A stretch of 64,000 nucleotides of DNA from the NCBI GenBank assembly GCA_001247695.2, contig LGRX02035510.1, positions 1 through 64,000 on the forward strand, given 5' to 3'. The notes beneath the pieces are model-generated. The model was not told where the DNA came from. It made no database searches and saw nothing but the letters and a program-made list of their open reading frames with translations. The translations under genes and the position numbers were made by a program. Below, piece after piece: positions 40,990-50,400 of this stretch. The first letter of the stretch is position 1. Each line of letters begins with the position of its first letter. The stretch is from Cymbomonas tetramitiformis. Its lineage: Eukaryota; Chlorophyta; Pyramimonadophyceae; Pyramimonadales; Pyramimonadaceae.

Positions 40990-41517
40990 TCAATAGAAGC
41001 CATCACCAGAATCGTAACTAGCATCATCCTCATAATAAGAATCTCCATCATAAAATGCTGCACCACCAGTTTCAACGGAATCGTGGGCTCCTGCCTTCCA
41101 GGCAGCCCACTCCTCTGCGGTGTACTCGATCTCATCGTCCGTAGTAGACTCATCTTCAAAAGAAACTGCGTCTACATGAAACTCGCTTTGCGGTAAAAAT
41201 TCCTCCCCAAGTGGGGGCTCCAAAACTCCGCCATAAGAGTCGCCCTGGAAACCTGTGTCCAGGGTTTCATCCTGTTCCAATCGATCGGACGAAAAATGCG
41301 GAGCGGCCAAGTGGCCATCTTGCTCCTCCTCTACTTCCTCACAACTGTCGTTGGAATCATCGAAGTACCCAAGTGGATACTCCGATTCATCTTCTTCTTC
41401 ACTACTTAAATACTCCTCAAAACTGTGAACAACCCCAGAGCCCATATAGGGAGGTACAATGGGAGGCGCATGGACATAGTGAACTTCGGTTACCACAGGA
41501 GGGGCCTGTGGCACCAT
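40990..41517 (-). CDS. Acidic protein of the small LTR element
   Basis: From the first in-frame ATG (41517) it has about 175 residues. The open frame continues upstream through the primer site into the LTR without ATG. It is strongly acidic and Tyr/Ser-rich (EEYLSSEEEDESEY, EEVEEEQDG, DGDSYYEDDASYDSGD) and has no known domain. It is compositionally like acidic tails of structural proteins. It could be a truncated Gag remnant kept in frame. Confidence 0.5.
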   Translation of the reverse strand: MVPQAPPVVTEVHYVHAPPIVPPYMGSGVVHSFEEYLSSEEEDESEYPLGYFDDSNDSCEEVEEEQDGHLAAPHFSSDRLEQDETLDTGFQGDSYGGVLEPPLGEEFLPQSEFHVDAVSFEDESTTDDEIEYTAEEWAAWKAGAHDSVETGGAAFYDGDSYYEDDASYDSGDGFY

Positions 41518-41618
41518 CTCGCTTGCCCTAGTGGCACTAGGCAAGGGTCTAGTGGTGGAAACTTGAGTAGAAATTGATCGGACGCCCAAAACTGCATCGC
41601 CATCGCCAACGCCTTTCT

Positions 41619-41637
41619 GCGTGGTGGGCCCATAACC
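41619..41637 (-). promoter_or_regulatory. Primer-binding site, half-tRNA(iMet)
   Basis: GGTTATGGGCCCACCACGC on the minus strand directly follows the 5' LTR. Its complement GCGTGGTGGGCCCATAACC is the anticodon arm of eukaryotic initiator tRNA-Met, the half-tRNA primer known from Drosophila copia and yeast Ty5. Confidence 0.88.
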
Positions 41638-41814
41638 TGCTGGAAACAGCAGCTCAGGCAGTGAGGACCCGCTGCCGACGGTGAAACAACGGATCACTAA
41701 ACTCGGATATACAAACGATATATACCCGAGATGAGTGACACAGGCTGACCACCGAAGATGACATACAGGAATGACACTAGACTGTACGAACTAGTCGTAG
41801 TGTCAATTCCAGCA
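41638..41814 (-). repeat. 5' LTR of the small minus-strand element
   Basis: 177 bp with TGCTGGAA...TTCCAGCA ends. Confidence 0.94.
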
Positions 41815-41937
41815 AGTCTTGCTTCACTGTCTGGGTTTCCGAGAGCATAAAGCCTCGGCCAGACACTGTTTATGTGATTATCAGTTTGATGTGCAGCGAG
41901 CTTAGCCGGAGAGCGGATCTGTCTTTCTCGCATTTTG

Positions 41938-42691
41938 ACCGTGTGGCCATGAGTGCCGTTGGCCATGAGTGCCGTTGCCGTACGTCGGCGTGTGTTCACA
42001 ATGAACTTTGGTCTGTGCGGAATTGCCAGACGTAGGAATGCATTTTGAAGAACCCTAATTTGTATGGCGTGATGCCGTTGTAAGCGAGCACGAGTCTCGC
42101 GTGGTGTGAATTGTGCGAGTTTTTGTTTGAGTGCTTTTCAAGTTTCTTAATTGTGCCTTCTTCGATGCGTAGATGCTTTCTTGGGGCGATGTGTCTCGTG
42201 GACGCGTTTTGGCGTCGTTGCCCGGCGTTGCCGCGATTGTGAGTCTTGATGTTTTGACGGAGTGTCGATGTGAGTGCTTAACTCCGATTGTTTTTTGCTG
42301 TGTTGTCTTAATGTTGTCGGTAAATTTTGCAGGTTTGGGCTTCTGGGTTCGGCAGGCAGCAGGGCGGTCTTGCTGAGTTGCAATGCTGGTTGAGTTTCTT
42401 TGCCCCTTTTCCGCACTGCTTTGTGGTGATCTTTGTGGGCTTGCAGCGGCCGAGTTTCCATTACAAATGTGTCATTTGTCGGCTCTGTAGCCGTAGCCGA
42501 TTAGAAAACTATGAATGTCGTGAACCTGTCCGCTCGGCCGCCGGCAAAACCGTGCGTATAATTTTCTACAGGCGTATGCGTCAAGCGATCATTTGTGTCA
42601 TAGTTTTCTGAATTAGTTCGATCTGCTTGCTCGGTGACATGAGCCGCGTTCACAGTTTCAGGTCGTGACACGCCAACTCATCTACTGCTAC
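41938..42691. other. Right subterminal region of the DNA transposon
   Basis: Begins with the last base of the CCHC gene's stop codon and is probably its 3' UTR. It holds a small GGCCATGAGTGCCGTT tandem at about 41946-41980. No gene is seen. Confidence 0.6.
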
Positions 42692-42725
42692 AGTAGGTCT
42701 ATCTGCTCGATACCTTCACGAGTAT
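42692..42725 (-). repeat. Right terminal inverted repeat
   Basis: Exact 34-bp reverse complement of 16709-16742, ending CACGAGTAT and followed by the CATGACCGG duplication at 42726-42734. Confidence 0.93.
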
Positions 42726-42938
42726 CATGACCGGACGCGGAGTTCGAGCTCCCGAAAGGGAACTGAAAACATTATTTTTCACGCGAAATCAACAGATTGC
42801 AGCCGAGACTTCGGGTTTCTCCTCCTGCAACAACTGCGTCAGACGAGTGAAATTTGTGAACTTCTCGCGCTTTTGAGCGACCCCTGAATTCATCCTGAGA
42901 GCTGCAGCTATCTAAGAACCGCTCCGGGATATACATTC

Positions 42939-45900
42939 ATGGGGAAAAAGGGGAAAGATATAGACGTTGTGAGTGAAGTGGCCGAGATGTCCGAATCAAA
43001 TCCAGAAGAAAAAGAAAAGGATAGGACTATGAATTGGGTATATCTTACGGGAAACCAGCAAGATGGCCGTAGCCTGCGCGAAAGAGGCGAGTATGAGAGT
43101 ACGGAAATCCATCATCACACAAGGGATGCTTTCGGGTTCAAAGTCAACACCAGTGGTAATCATTTATATCCGGTGGTGCCAGAGCATGGATCTAAAGGCG
43201 CTGGCCCTATTCCATGGAGGTCGCCGTTGGGTGACCTGATAGCGCACACTGCAGAGGAAGGTATTTTACGGGTGTATGACAGCGCCACAGGGTAAGGGAA
43301 ATACCATCCACTTGTTTTCGAGCCACTATTCATTCTTATTTCTGTAACATTTTTGGCTTTGTTTCTTGGCCAAACACCGACATTGTCTCCTTTGTAAATG
43401 CTTTCGCTGCGTGATTCGCGCTCCATTGCACTGTCGCAGGTTGGAAAAGTGCTCATTTGGCGAGCACTATGGAACCATTTGGTGCTGCGCCTTTTCCACC
43501 GATGGGCTCCGCATAGTCACCGGCGCCTCCGATGGCGTTCTCAAAGTGTGTGACCCGTACTTGGGCATCTGCCTGCACGACCTTCACGGGCACACTGGAT
43601 ATGTTCTAAACTGTGTGTTCTCCAAGGAAGGCAGGTGCGTCTTATCAACCCCCTCAATAAGTCGTCCGTATACAGGTTTCCACCTCTGAAAGTTTTGCGA
43701 GTTACTGTGACGACTGTTGATTCCTGGCGACTGCCACGCAGATTCCTCGCCTCCACAAGCAGCGACAAGACGGTCAAGGTCTGGGACGTGTCAACCTTCG
43801 AGCTGTTGAAGACACTGGATACGCATAGGGTAAGACACTGGCTGAGAAGTTCAACTCAGAGCTGACCAGCTGTAGGATTTCAAATTTCGAACTTCGATGT
43901 CCTAGTGCGAGACTTATCGGCAAAAGGTGAGCGGACAGGCAGTTTTTCGGGGCAAAAGTGGGAAATGTGTTGGAATCGCACATACCAGCGGCAATAGGGT
44001 CCGGTTCATAATGTATGCAGACAGCGTACGGGGCTGCCGGAGCGTAAGGCCTCGCTCCTGCACCTGGGAGGCGGTGCACGGGCAGGAAACAGGCTGAGGA
44101 GCTCTGCGTGGTAGTAGCCCACTGCTGCACCTGGGAGGCACGGTGCACGGGCAGGAAACAGGCTGAGGAGCTCTGCGTGGTAGTAGCCCACTGCTGCACC
44201 TGGGAGGCACGGTGCACGGGCAGGAAACAGGCAGAGGAGCTCTGCGTGGTAGTAGCCCACTGCTGCACCAGCAAGTGTCTCGCCTTGTGGAACATCGGTC
44301 TCTTGCCAAGGGTAAGATGATGTCATAGTGTCTGCATGGGAATAGACACGAGTATACAGGGGTTTCTCCCTTCTATCCCAGGCAAATTTGGTAGAGTGGT
44401 CGACTGTCATCTTAAAGACAGCCACTCGACCCATCGTTTTTATCCTCCCGGCTCCCCTACGCGTTTCCCTTTTAAAACATAGCTTCATCGCATGGGTTCA
44501 GCAAGCAGCGGTCTGCGGTTCCCTTGTTTCGAAGGGTGCAGGTTAATGTTCGGTGGGTATGGACAGGCTGCTGTGAAGCTCTGTGACTTCAGCCAAGATG
44601 GAAGATTCTTAGTCACGGTCGATACGTATGGTACTCTAAAGATTTGGGACACCCAGCACTTCACAGAGCTGTGCTCTTTGCGCTCGCAGCTGAACGAGGT
44701 CAACCACTGCTCAGCAACTCAGGTGCTTTCATGTGCCTGCAACTCATACGGTCATCGAGACATCCGATACGGTAGAGGTGTAGAGAGTACATATTTCCGG
44801 TTGTGGGTGGCTGCCATGTAGGGTGCATGGGAGGTCAGGGGAGTGCAAGCTGCTGGAGAAAGGCCTTCACGTAGGGTGCATGCGACGTCTAATACCTGAG
44901 AGGTGTAGGGCGTATGTGTAGACAGGTGAGTGGGTGCCTGCCCCGTAAGGCGCTGTGACGTGTGGTACACGACGGATCAAGGGAGTGTGTTTTACCGTAT
45001 GGGCGGGGACCTGCTATGAGGGTGCGTGTGACATTCGATACAGGAGAGGTCAAGGGAGTGCATAGTGCCAAATGGGTCAGTGCTTGCAACGTACGGTTAA
45101 TGTAAAGTCCGATATAGGAGGCGGCTAGTGGATGTTTATTACTGGGTGGTCGGATGCCTGCCATGTATGGTGTTGAGACTTCTGATACCGGACAGGTTTA
45201 GGGAGAATGTAATGCCGATGTAATGCCGGATTGTTGGGTCCCTGCCATCTAGGGTGAAGGTGACGTCCGATAAAGGAGGCGGCAAGTGGATGTTTTGTCA
45301 CTGGGTGGTTGGGTGCCTGCCATGTGAAGTATGTATGACGCCCGATACAGGACAGGTTTAGGGAGAATGTAGTGCCGGATTGTTTGGTGCCTGCCGTCTA
45401 GGGTGAAGGTGACGTCCAATAAAGGACAGGTCATAAGGTCGTAGGAGTGGGTGCCTGCTACGAAGGGTGCACGTGACGCCCGATACAGAAGAGGTCAAGA
45501 AAGTCTGCCATGCAGGATGGACGGGTACCTGGCACGTAGGGTGCATCCGACGTCCGATACAGAAGACGTCAAGCGAGTGCATCGGGCCAGATCTGTGGAT
45601 ATCTGCTATGCTGGGTGCACGCAAAATCCGACACAGCAGGGGGCAAGGGTGTGTTTATTCTTGGTTGATTGGGTACCTTCCACGTAAAGTCTGTGTGACA
45701 AATTATACAGCAGAGGTTACTGGGTTAGTTCACTGGTTCTGGGGACCTGCCTCATAAGGTACATATGATATCCGATACAGGACAGCCATCGGATCGGAGG
45801 AAGGGCAGGTGCTTGCTACACAGGGTGCTTATTGCGCTTGATGCAGGACAGGTTAAGGGAGTGTGTTGCCGGACAGGTAGGCACATGTTACGCAGACTTG

Positions 45901-46805
45901 TGGCGTCCCATACAGGAGGGGTCAAGGGAGTGCATAGCGTTGGGTGGGTGGGTGCCTGCTACCTAGGGTGCATGGGAAATCTGGTGTAGGAGTGATCAGG
46001 GTGCGTGAAATATTTGCGCCAGGGAGTGTGTAGGGTCGGATGGGTGGATACTTGCTGTGTAGGGTGCAGTACCGATACAGGAGGTATCAACGGACTATGT
46101 AGTGCCGGATGGGTGGGAGCCTGCTACGTAAGGGAATGGAGCGTCTGTTGCAGGAGCGGTCATTGGAGTGCGTATTACCACCTGGGTGCCCGTCACGTAG
46201 GGTGCATGGAAAGTCCAATGCACGAGAGCTCAAGGGAGTGCTTAGTGCGGGATGGGTGTCTGGCACGTAGGGTACATGTGGTGTCCAATGTAGGAAAGGT
46301 CAAGGTGGTCGGTAGAGCCGGATGGTTGCCTGCCATGCAGACTTCATGGACTGTGTGATGCAGGAGAGGTCAAGGGAGTGTGTACTACCGCATAGGCGCC
46401 TGCCACGCTGGGTGTATGGAACTGTTGATGCAGGGACAGTTTATGGGGTGCGCATTGTTGCTTGGATGACTTGGGTATGCAGTACAGAAGAGATCCAGGG
46501 CATGGTGCTTCGGGCATGTATGTGTTAGGCCGGCTGAGTGGATGCGTGCCACGTAAAGTGCGTGGAACATCCGATGCAGCAGATGCACTGAGATATCAAT
46601 TCTTGTTGGCAAACTGTACTTTGGGCCTGATGTAATTTGGCATGGTTTTGGGGGGCAATTGTCCCAGGATGGGCGCTTCATTGCGTCTAAGCATTGGAAC
46701 ACCCTCAAGGTGTGGGAAGTGGCAAATGTCACGGTTGTGAATAGCTTTACGCAGCGAACTGTGCCAGTCAGTGATAAATTTGAGATTGTGCGCTTCGAGG
46801 TGTAG
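42939..46805 (+). CDS. WD40-repeat protein, five exons
   Basis: Likely exons are 42939-43291, 43440-43634, 43742-43829, 44567-44698 (or 44722) and 46593-46805, all with GT-AG introns that keep the frame, giving about 326-334 residues. The Lys/Glu-rich N-terminus starts MGKKGKDIDVV. At least four WD repeats are visible: GVLKVCDPYLG, FLASTSSDKTVKVWDV, DGRFLVTVDTYGTLKIWD and DGRFIASKHWNTLKVWEV. The gene ends with FEIVRFEV. The exon 2/3 junction rebuilds a textbook SKEG-R-FLAS strand. A beta-propeller scaffold is expected, but the partner is unknown. Introns 3 and 4 are filled with tandem repeats. The exon 4 end and exon 5 start are the least certain. It starts only 205 bp beyond the DNA transposon. 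Confidence 0.75.
44060..44270. repeat. 69-bp tandem repeat in intron 3
   Basis: Units at 44060-44126 (67 bp), 44127-44195 and 44196-44264, then a fragment. Each starts GCACCTGGGAGG and ends GTAGTAGCCCACTGCT. Units are nearly identical, so the array is recent. Confidence 0.92.
44800..46560. repeat. Degenerate minisatellite in intron 4
   Basis: About twenty diverged units of roughly 75-100 bp built on GGGTGCCTGCCAYGTAGGGT, GYCCGATACAGGAGAGGT and CAAGGGAGTG. It makes up almost the whole ~1.87-kb intron. Confidence 0.85.
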
Positions 46806-47005
46806 GTTTTGCTAAGCCTAATGCTTTAGTTCCTGAAACTGGGGTTGAAAGGACAGATTCGCATTGACAATATCAACTGAAAATATTCTTGAAATCTCTT
46901 AGCCTTCTTCCAGAGGGAGAGAGAGATCCTTCAGAGAAGGAAATGTAGTCAGGTCTGATCACAATAAGACGGATCGAAGCTCTTGAGATAAATGTCGTCG
47001 TGGCT

Positions 47006-47010
47006 TAGGC
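47006..47010. repeat. Left target-site duplication TAGGC of the copia element
   Basis: Matches 53437-53441 exactly. Confidence 0.9.
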
Positions 47011-47416
47011 TAGGAAAACTGTAGACTCTGAGACAGTGTTAAAGACAGAGAGCTCAAAAGTACAAATTCAATGACAGTATGACTGTATGACAGTATGACT
47101 GTATGACAGTATGACAGAGTACAGTACTGTGTGTAAAGGTGAACAGAACAATGATGACAATGAGATTACAAGAGACAGAAGATCAATTCAAAAGTATAAA
47201 GTATCTGTCACAGAACACAAGAGTACTAGTACGAGTATAGAAGTAGCTATGACTGAGTAACAGTGAGCACTTGAACAGTGCTATGTGATATAAGCACTGT
47301 GTGTAACGAACAAACACTCTTATCAGTTTAAATCAATCAACAGTGTGTGTGTGTATGAGTGTGTGTTCGTACACTTTCTACTAGATATATGAAGTTAGTA
47401 GAAGTTGATTATCCTA
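47011..47416 (+). repeat. 5' LTR of the copia element
   Basis: 406 bp. Contains a (TGACAGTATGACTGTA) mini-array and a GTGTGTGTGTG tract. The LTR starts TAGG, not the usual TG. Confidence 0.95.
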
Positions 47417-47436
47417 GGTTATGGGCCTGATATAGG
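47417..47436 (+). promoter_or_regulatory. Primer-binding site, half-tRNA(iMet)
   Basis: GGTTATGGGCCTGATATAGG abuts the LTR. The first 11 bases match the complement of the initiator tRNA anticodon arm. Confidence 0.8.
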
Positions 47437-47460
47437 TCTGATAGTGTAGATACAGCCGTC

Positions 47461-50400
47461 ATGGCGGACGCGGGGAAAGGAAAGTATCCTACGCGGGAAT
47501 CGCAGCTTCAGGAATTGGTAGAGCAGCAGGCTAGTTTTATGAAATCTATGGAAGCAACAATTCAGGCTTTGATTTCAGAGAAGAAGGAGCCTGGGAAATC
47601 GACAGAGAATGAAGAAGCTGCGTCGGGTGCAATGAGCACTGCCAACGCACAGAAGACAGTTCAGTGCGTTGTGAAGTTGTTGGGTACGACGAAGTACACG
47701 GGTACAGAGAGGAATCAGTATGAGTCCTGGGTACAATTTAAGACACAGTTAGAGTCAGCAGTCACGTTTTATCCTGAGCTGCTGGAACTAGTGTGCGACT
47801 ATCAAGTGTCAGATATTGCAGATATCAAAGGACTGGACTTGTATATGCCTAAATCGAGAGGATATGGCAACACGGCTGCGAAGGAGAAGTCGTCATCATG
47901 GGCAGAAGACAAGCCTGCGTCACAGGCAGAGGACGAGGACGTTTTTGAAGAGGTCTTTGACGACAGCGGCAGTTATATTACTGTGCCTGGTTCTGCGAGT
48001 ATGGCCAGTACAATTTTGTCAGCTATTTTGAAGCAGGTGACAGCTGGGGACGCCTTTGACGTTGTACGACGCTGTGGTAATGACGGGTTGAAGGCGTTCA
48101 GGAAGCTGAAGTGCAAAGTGGAGCCGCAGCTGTTTGGTCAACTCGCGGGCTCAATGAAGAAGCTATGCAAGCTGTCGGTGAACGCCAATGAGGACCCGGT
48201 GAAGCAGTTGGGATATTTTGGTGACGTTATGTGCTCAGTGGCCAACTATGGGGGTGCGAAGCTTGACCCGACAACTGTCGAGGTGCTGGTGACTGCTCTG
48301 GCTGTTGCGGCTATGCCTATAGAGTATTCGCAGGTGGTTGCGGATATCAGTAAGGAACGACGTCCTTCGTTTGATATGCTTATGCAGAGGTCTGAGTATT
48401 TTTATGTGAATGTCGTACAGCAATCGGCGGTTCATTCATCGAGTATTGTGGGAGCTACTGTGGACGAGGAGACTGTTGCAGTGGCAAGAGCACTGGTTGC
48501 GGACAGAAGGAGGCAGAGCGAGGAGAAGAGGTTCAATGACGGGAAGAAATTGATATGTCCTACGTGCTCTGGTGTACACTCTGCAGAGAAGTGCTGGATA
48601 AGCAACCCGGCAGGTATGGAGGAGTTCATCAAGCTCAATCCTGCTAAGGAGAAAGGGGTTCGTGAGAACTATGCGCGGAGGCTGAAGAAAATCGCGGCGA
48701 AGAAGTCACCTGACGCGGTAGCAGCGACGGTGGAGAAACCTTCATCGAGTTCAGCGAGGTCGCGTCGTACGGAAGTTTCTGCGGAGGAGCTGTGGAGCTT
48801 GGAGAATCATGAAGAAGTTCATGTTGCCTGTCCGGTGGTCGCTACAGTGGCAAACCAGAAGGTAGTATACACTGGTGAGGTATTGGAGGACACCTGGGTG
48901 TACGGTGTGTACGACAGAGACAAGGAGAATGACGCACTGGTGCAGAATGAGTACTATGAGGACTCGGTGCATGAGGAAGACCTGTGTGCAGCAACTGTGG
49001 TGGACTCTGAGAGAGAGCTGTATTTTGATAGCATGGCCACGAGGTCGATTTTTAATGACCTGTCTATGTTTGAGGGCGCTCAGGTGAACGCGTCATCAGC
49101 GGTGGCGTTCAAGGTCATGGCTGGAGAGGTGACGACGTCTCGTGGGGGAGGCCGTGGGTATATTACCTTGTGGAATCGGGTGACGAAGAAGGCTGACGTG
49201 CTGCTGGTGGAGGCGCAGTATGTGCCTGAGTCCCCCTTCAATCTGGTATCCGCGGTGAGCCTGGAGGACAAGTACGGTCTGTATGCACAGTTTGGGGACC
49301 GTGTACTGAAGGACAAGAAGAATCTGTGCGAGTACGACGTCTGCAGGAAGGGGAACGTGTATGTTTTACCTGAGGTTGTCGTACAGGAGGCTGCGCTGCC
49401 GGGGGTGGAGTGCGGCAAGAAGAAGAGTAGTCCGGTGAGGGACAAATGCAACTGGAAGTTCACCGAGTTCCAGAGGTGGAACATTGAGAAGGGGCCCTTT
49501 CATCTGGATATGTGTGCTGACGAGCACAATCGGCAGGTGAGCGAGTACTACTCGTTGGTGAACTCGGTGTTTCTTCATTGTCTGACGGGACGAAGCTTCT
49601 GGGGTAATCCACCGTACGACGATATGTTCATTGAGAGACTGCTGACCAAGATACTCATGGACTTTCCTAAGGACCCCGTGAACACGAAGTTTATGCTTGT
49701 GGTGCCGTACAAGCCAAATGCTGCGTGGTGGAGTCTGACGACGAAGTTTGAGGAGTTGCATGTATACTCGAAGGGCAGCGTGATATTCTCAGCGAGAACG
49801 GATCAGTGCTATAACGTGTCTGAGCTGGAGGAGTCCGAGCCTGGTCGTGTGTTTATCCAGGGGACTCCGTGGCCAGTGGTTGTGCTGTATCTTGATCAGT
49901 ATGTGGTCCCGAGGGTGGACGTGAAGGTTGTTGCACATCTCAGACTTGGTCATGCTTGTGACAAGTATGTGGAGGTCATGGACCTTCAGGGGTTGGACCT
50001 TGGGGTCAACTCTGAGGAATTGAGGAACAGCAATGTACTGAGCTGTTCGGTGAACTGTATGGCGTGCCAGGTGGCGGCGCCGAAGAGGCCATCACAGACG
50101 ACAGATAGGGGAAGGGTCCCGAAGTCTGTACGGAAGGTGGTGGACAAGAGGGAGGTGTCTGTCAAGATGGGGCAGCTGACGTTCACTGACCATGGTGGAC
50201 CATTCGTGGCATCTACAAAAGGTTATCGTGGGTACACTATCCACGTGGATGACTTTTCAGACGTGTGTCACTTCTATGTATGGAGACAAAAGCTGGAGTA
50301 TGTCGACGCTCTGGAGGACTATCGCAAAATGGTGAGGGCGACTGGGCGAGTGTTCCTTCAGGAGGAGACTCGTGTTGAGCAGGTGGTGTACGACTTGGAC

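Larger units (their letters stand above)
40363..41814 (-). mobile_element. Small non-autonomous LTR element on the minus strand
   Basis: 1,452 bp. Two LTRs of 177 bp, identical by eye, lie at 40363-40539 and 41638-41814 with perfect 8-bp inverted ends (TGCTGGAA/TTCCAGCA). The flanking duplication AGTCT is at 40358-40362 and 41815-41819. Orientation comes from the primer site next to the right LTR and the polypurine tract next to the left one. It encodes at most a short acidic protein. Identical LTRs mean a very recent insertion, the youngest layer of the nest. Confidence 0.94.
21576..41932 (+). mobile_element. Gag-type LTR retrotransposon 2, split by two later insertions
   Basis: The 5' LTR is 21576-21817. 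The 3' LTR is 40234-40362 joined to 41820-41932 (242 bp in both). The flanking duplication is TTTTG at 21571-21575 and 41933-41937. Its own sequence totals about 3.3 kb. It has a half-tRNA(iMet) primer site, one Gag-like ORF and a GGGTGGTG polypurine tract, and no enzymes. A gypsy-like element sits in the ORF and a small LTR element in the 3' LTR. Confidence 0.92.
40234..41932 (+). repeat. 3' LTR of Gag-type element 2, interrupted
   Basis: Two parts, 40234-40362 and 41820-41932, together 242 bp like the 5' LTR. The small LTR element occupies the gap. Confidence 0.92.
16709..42725 (+). mobile_element. DNA transposon with 34-bp TIRs, expanded by nested insertions
   Basis: The ends 16709-16742 and 42692-42725 are perfect 34-bp inverted repeats opening ATACTCGTGAAGG. 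They are flanked by an exact 9-bp duplication. Removing the nested LTR element (21576-41932 plus one 5-bp duplication) leaves about 5.66 kb, or about 5.1 kb without the MITE. The element carries a DDE-like transposase gene (17543-20212) and a CCHC-knuckle gene (20758-21577). A 9-bp duplication is typical of Mutator-like elements, but the transposase looks like the DUF7869 type rather than a classical MULE, so the superfamily is left open. Confidence 0.88.

Noticed and set aside
44108..44320. Coding interpretation of the 69-bp repeats
   Set aside because: The unit is divisible by three and open, but WD40 strands join correctly only when this stretch is spliced out.
44060..46560. CRISPR-like array
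   Set aside because: Units are contiguous and degenerate with no unique spacers, and lie in introns of a eukaryotic gene.
49441..49815. Bacterial or phage contamination as the source of the Dam-like sequence
   Set aside because: It is in one continuous frame within a complete copia element with matching LTRs and target duplication.
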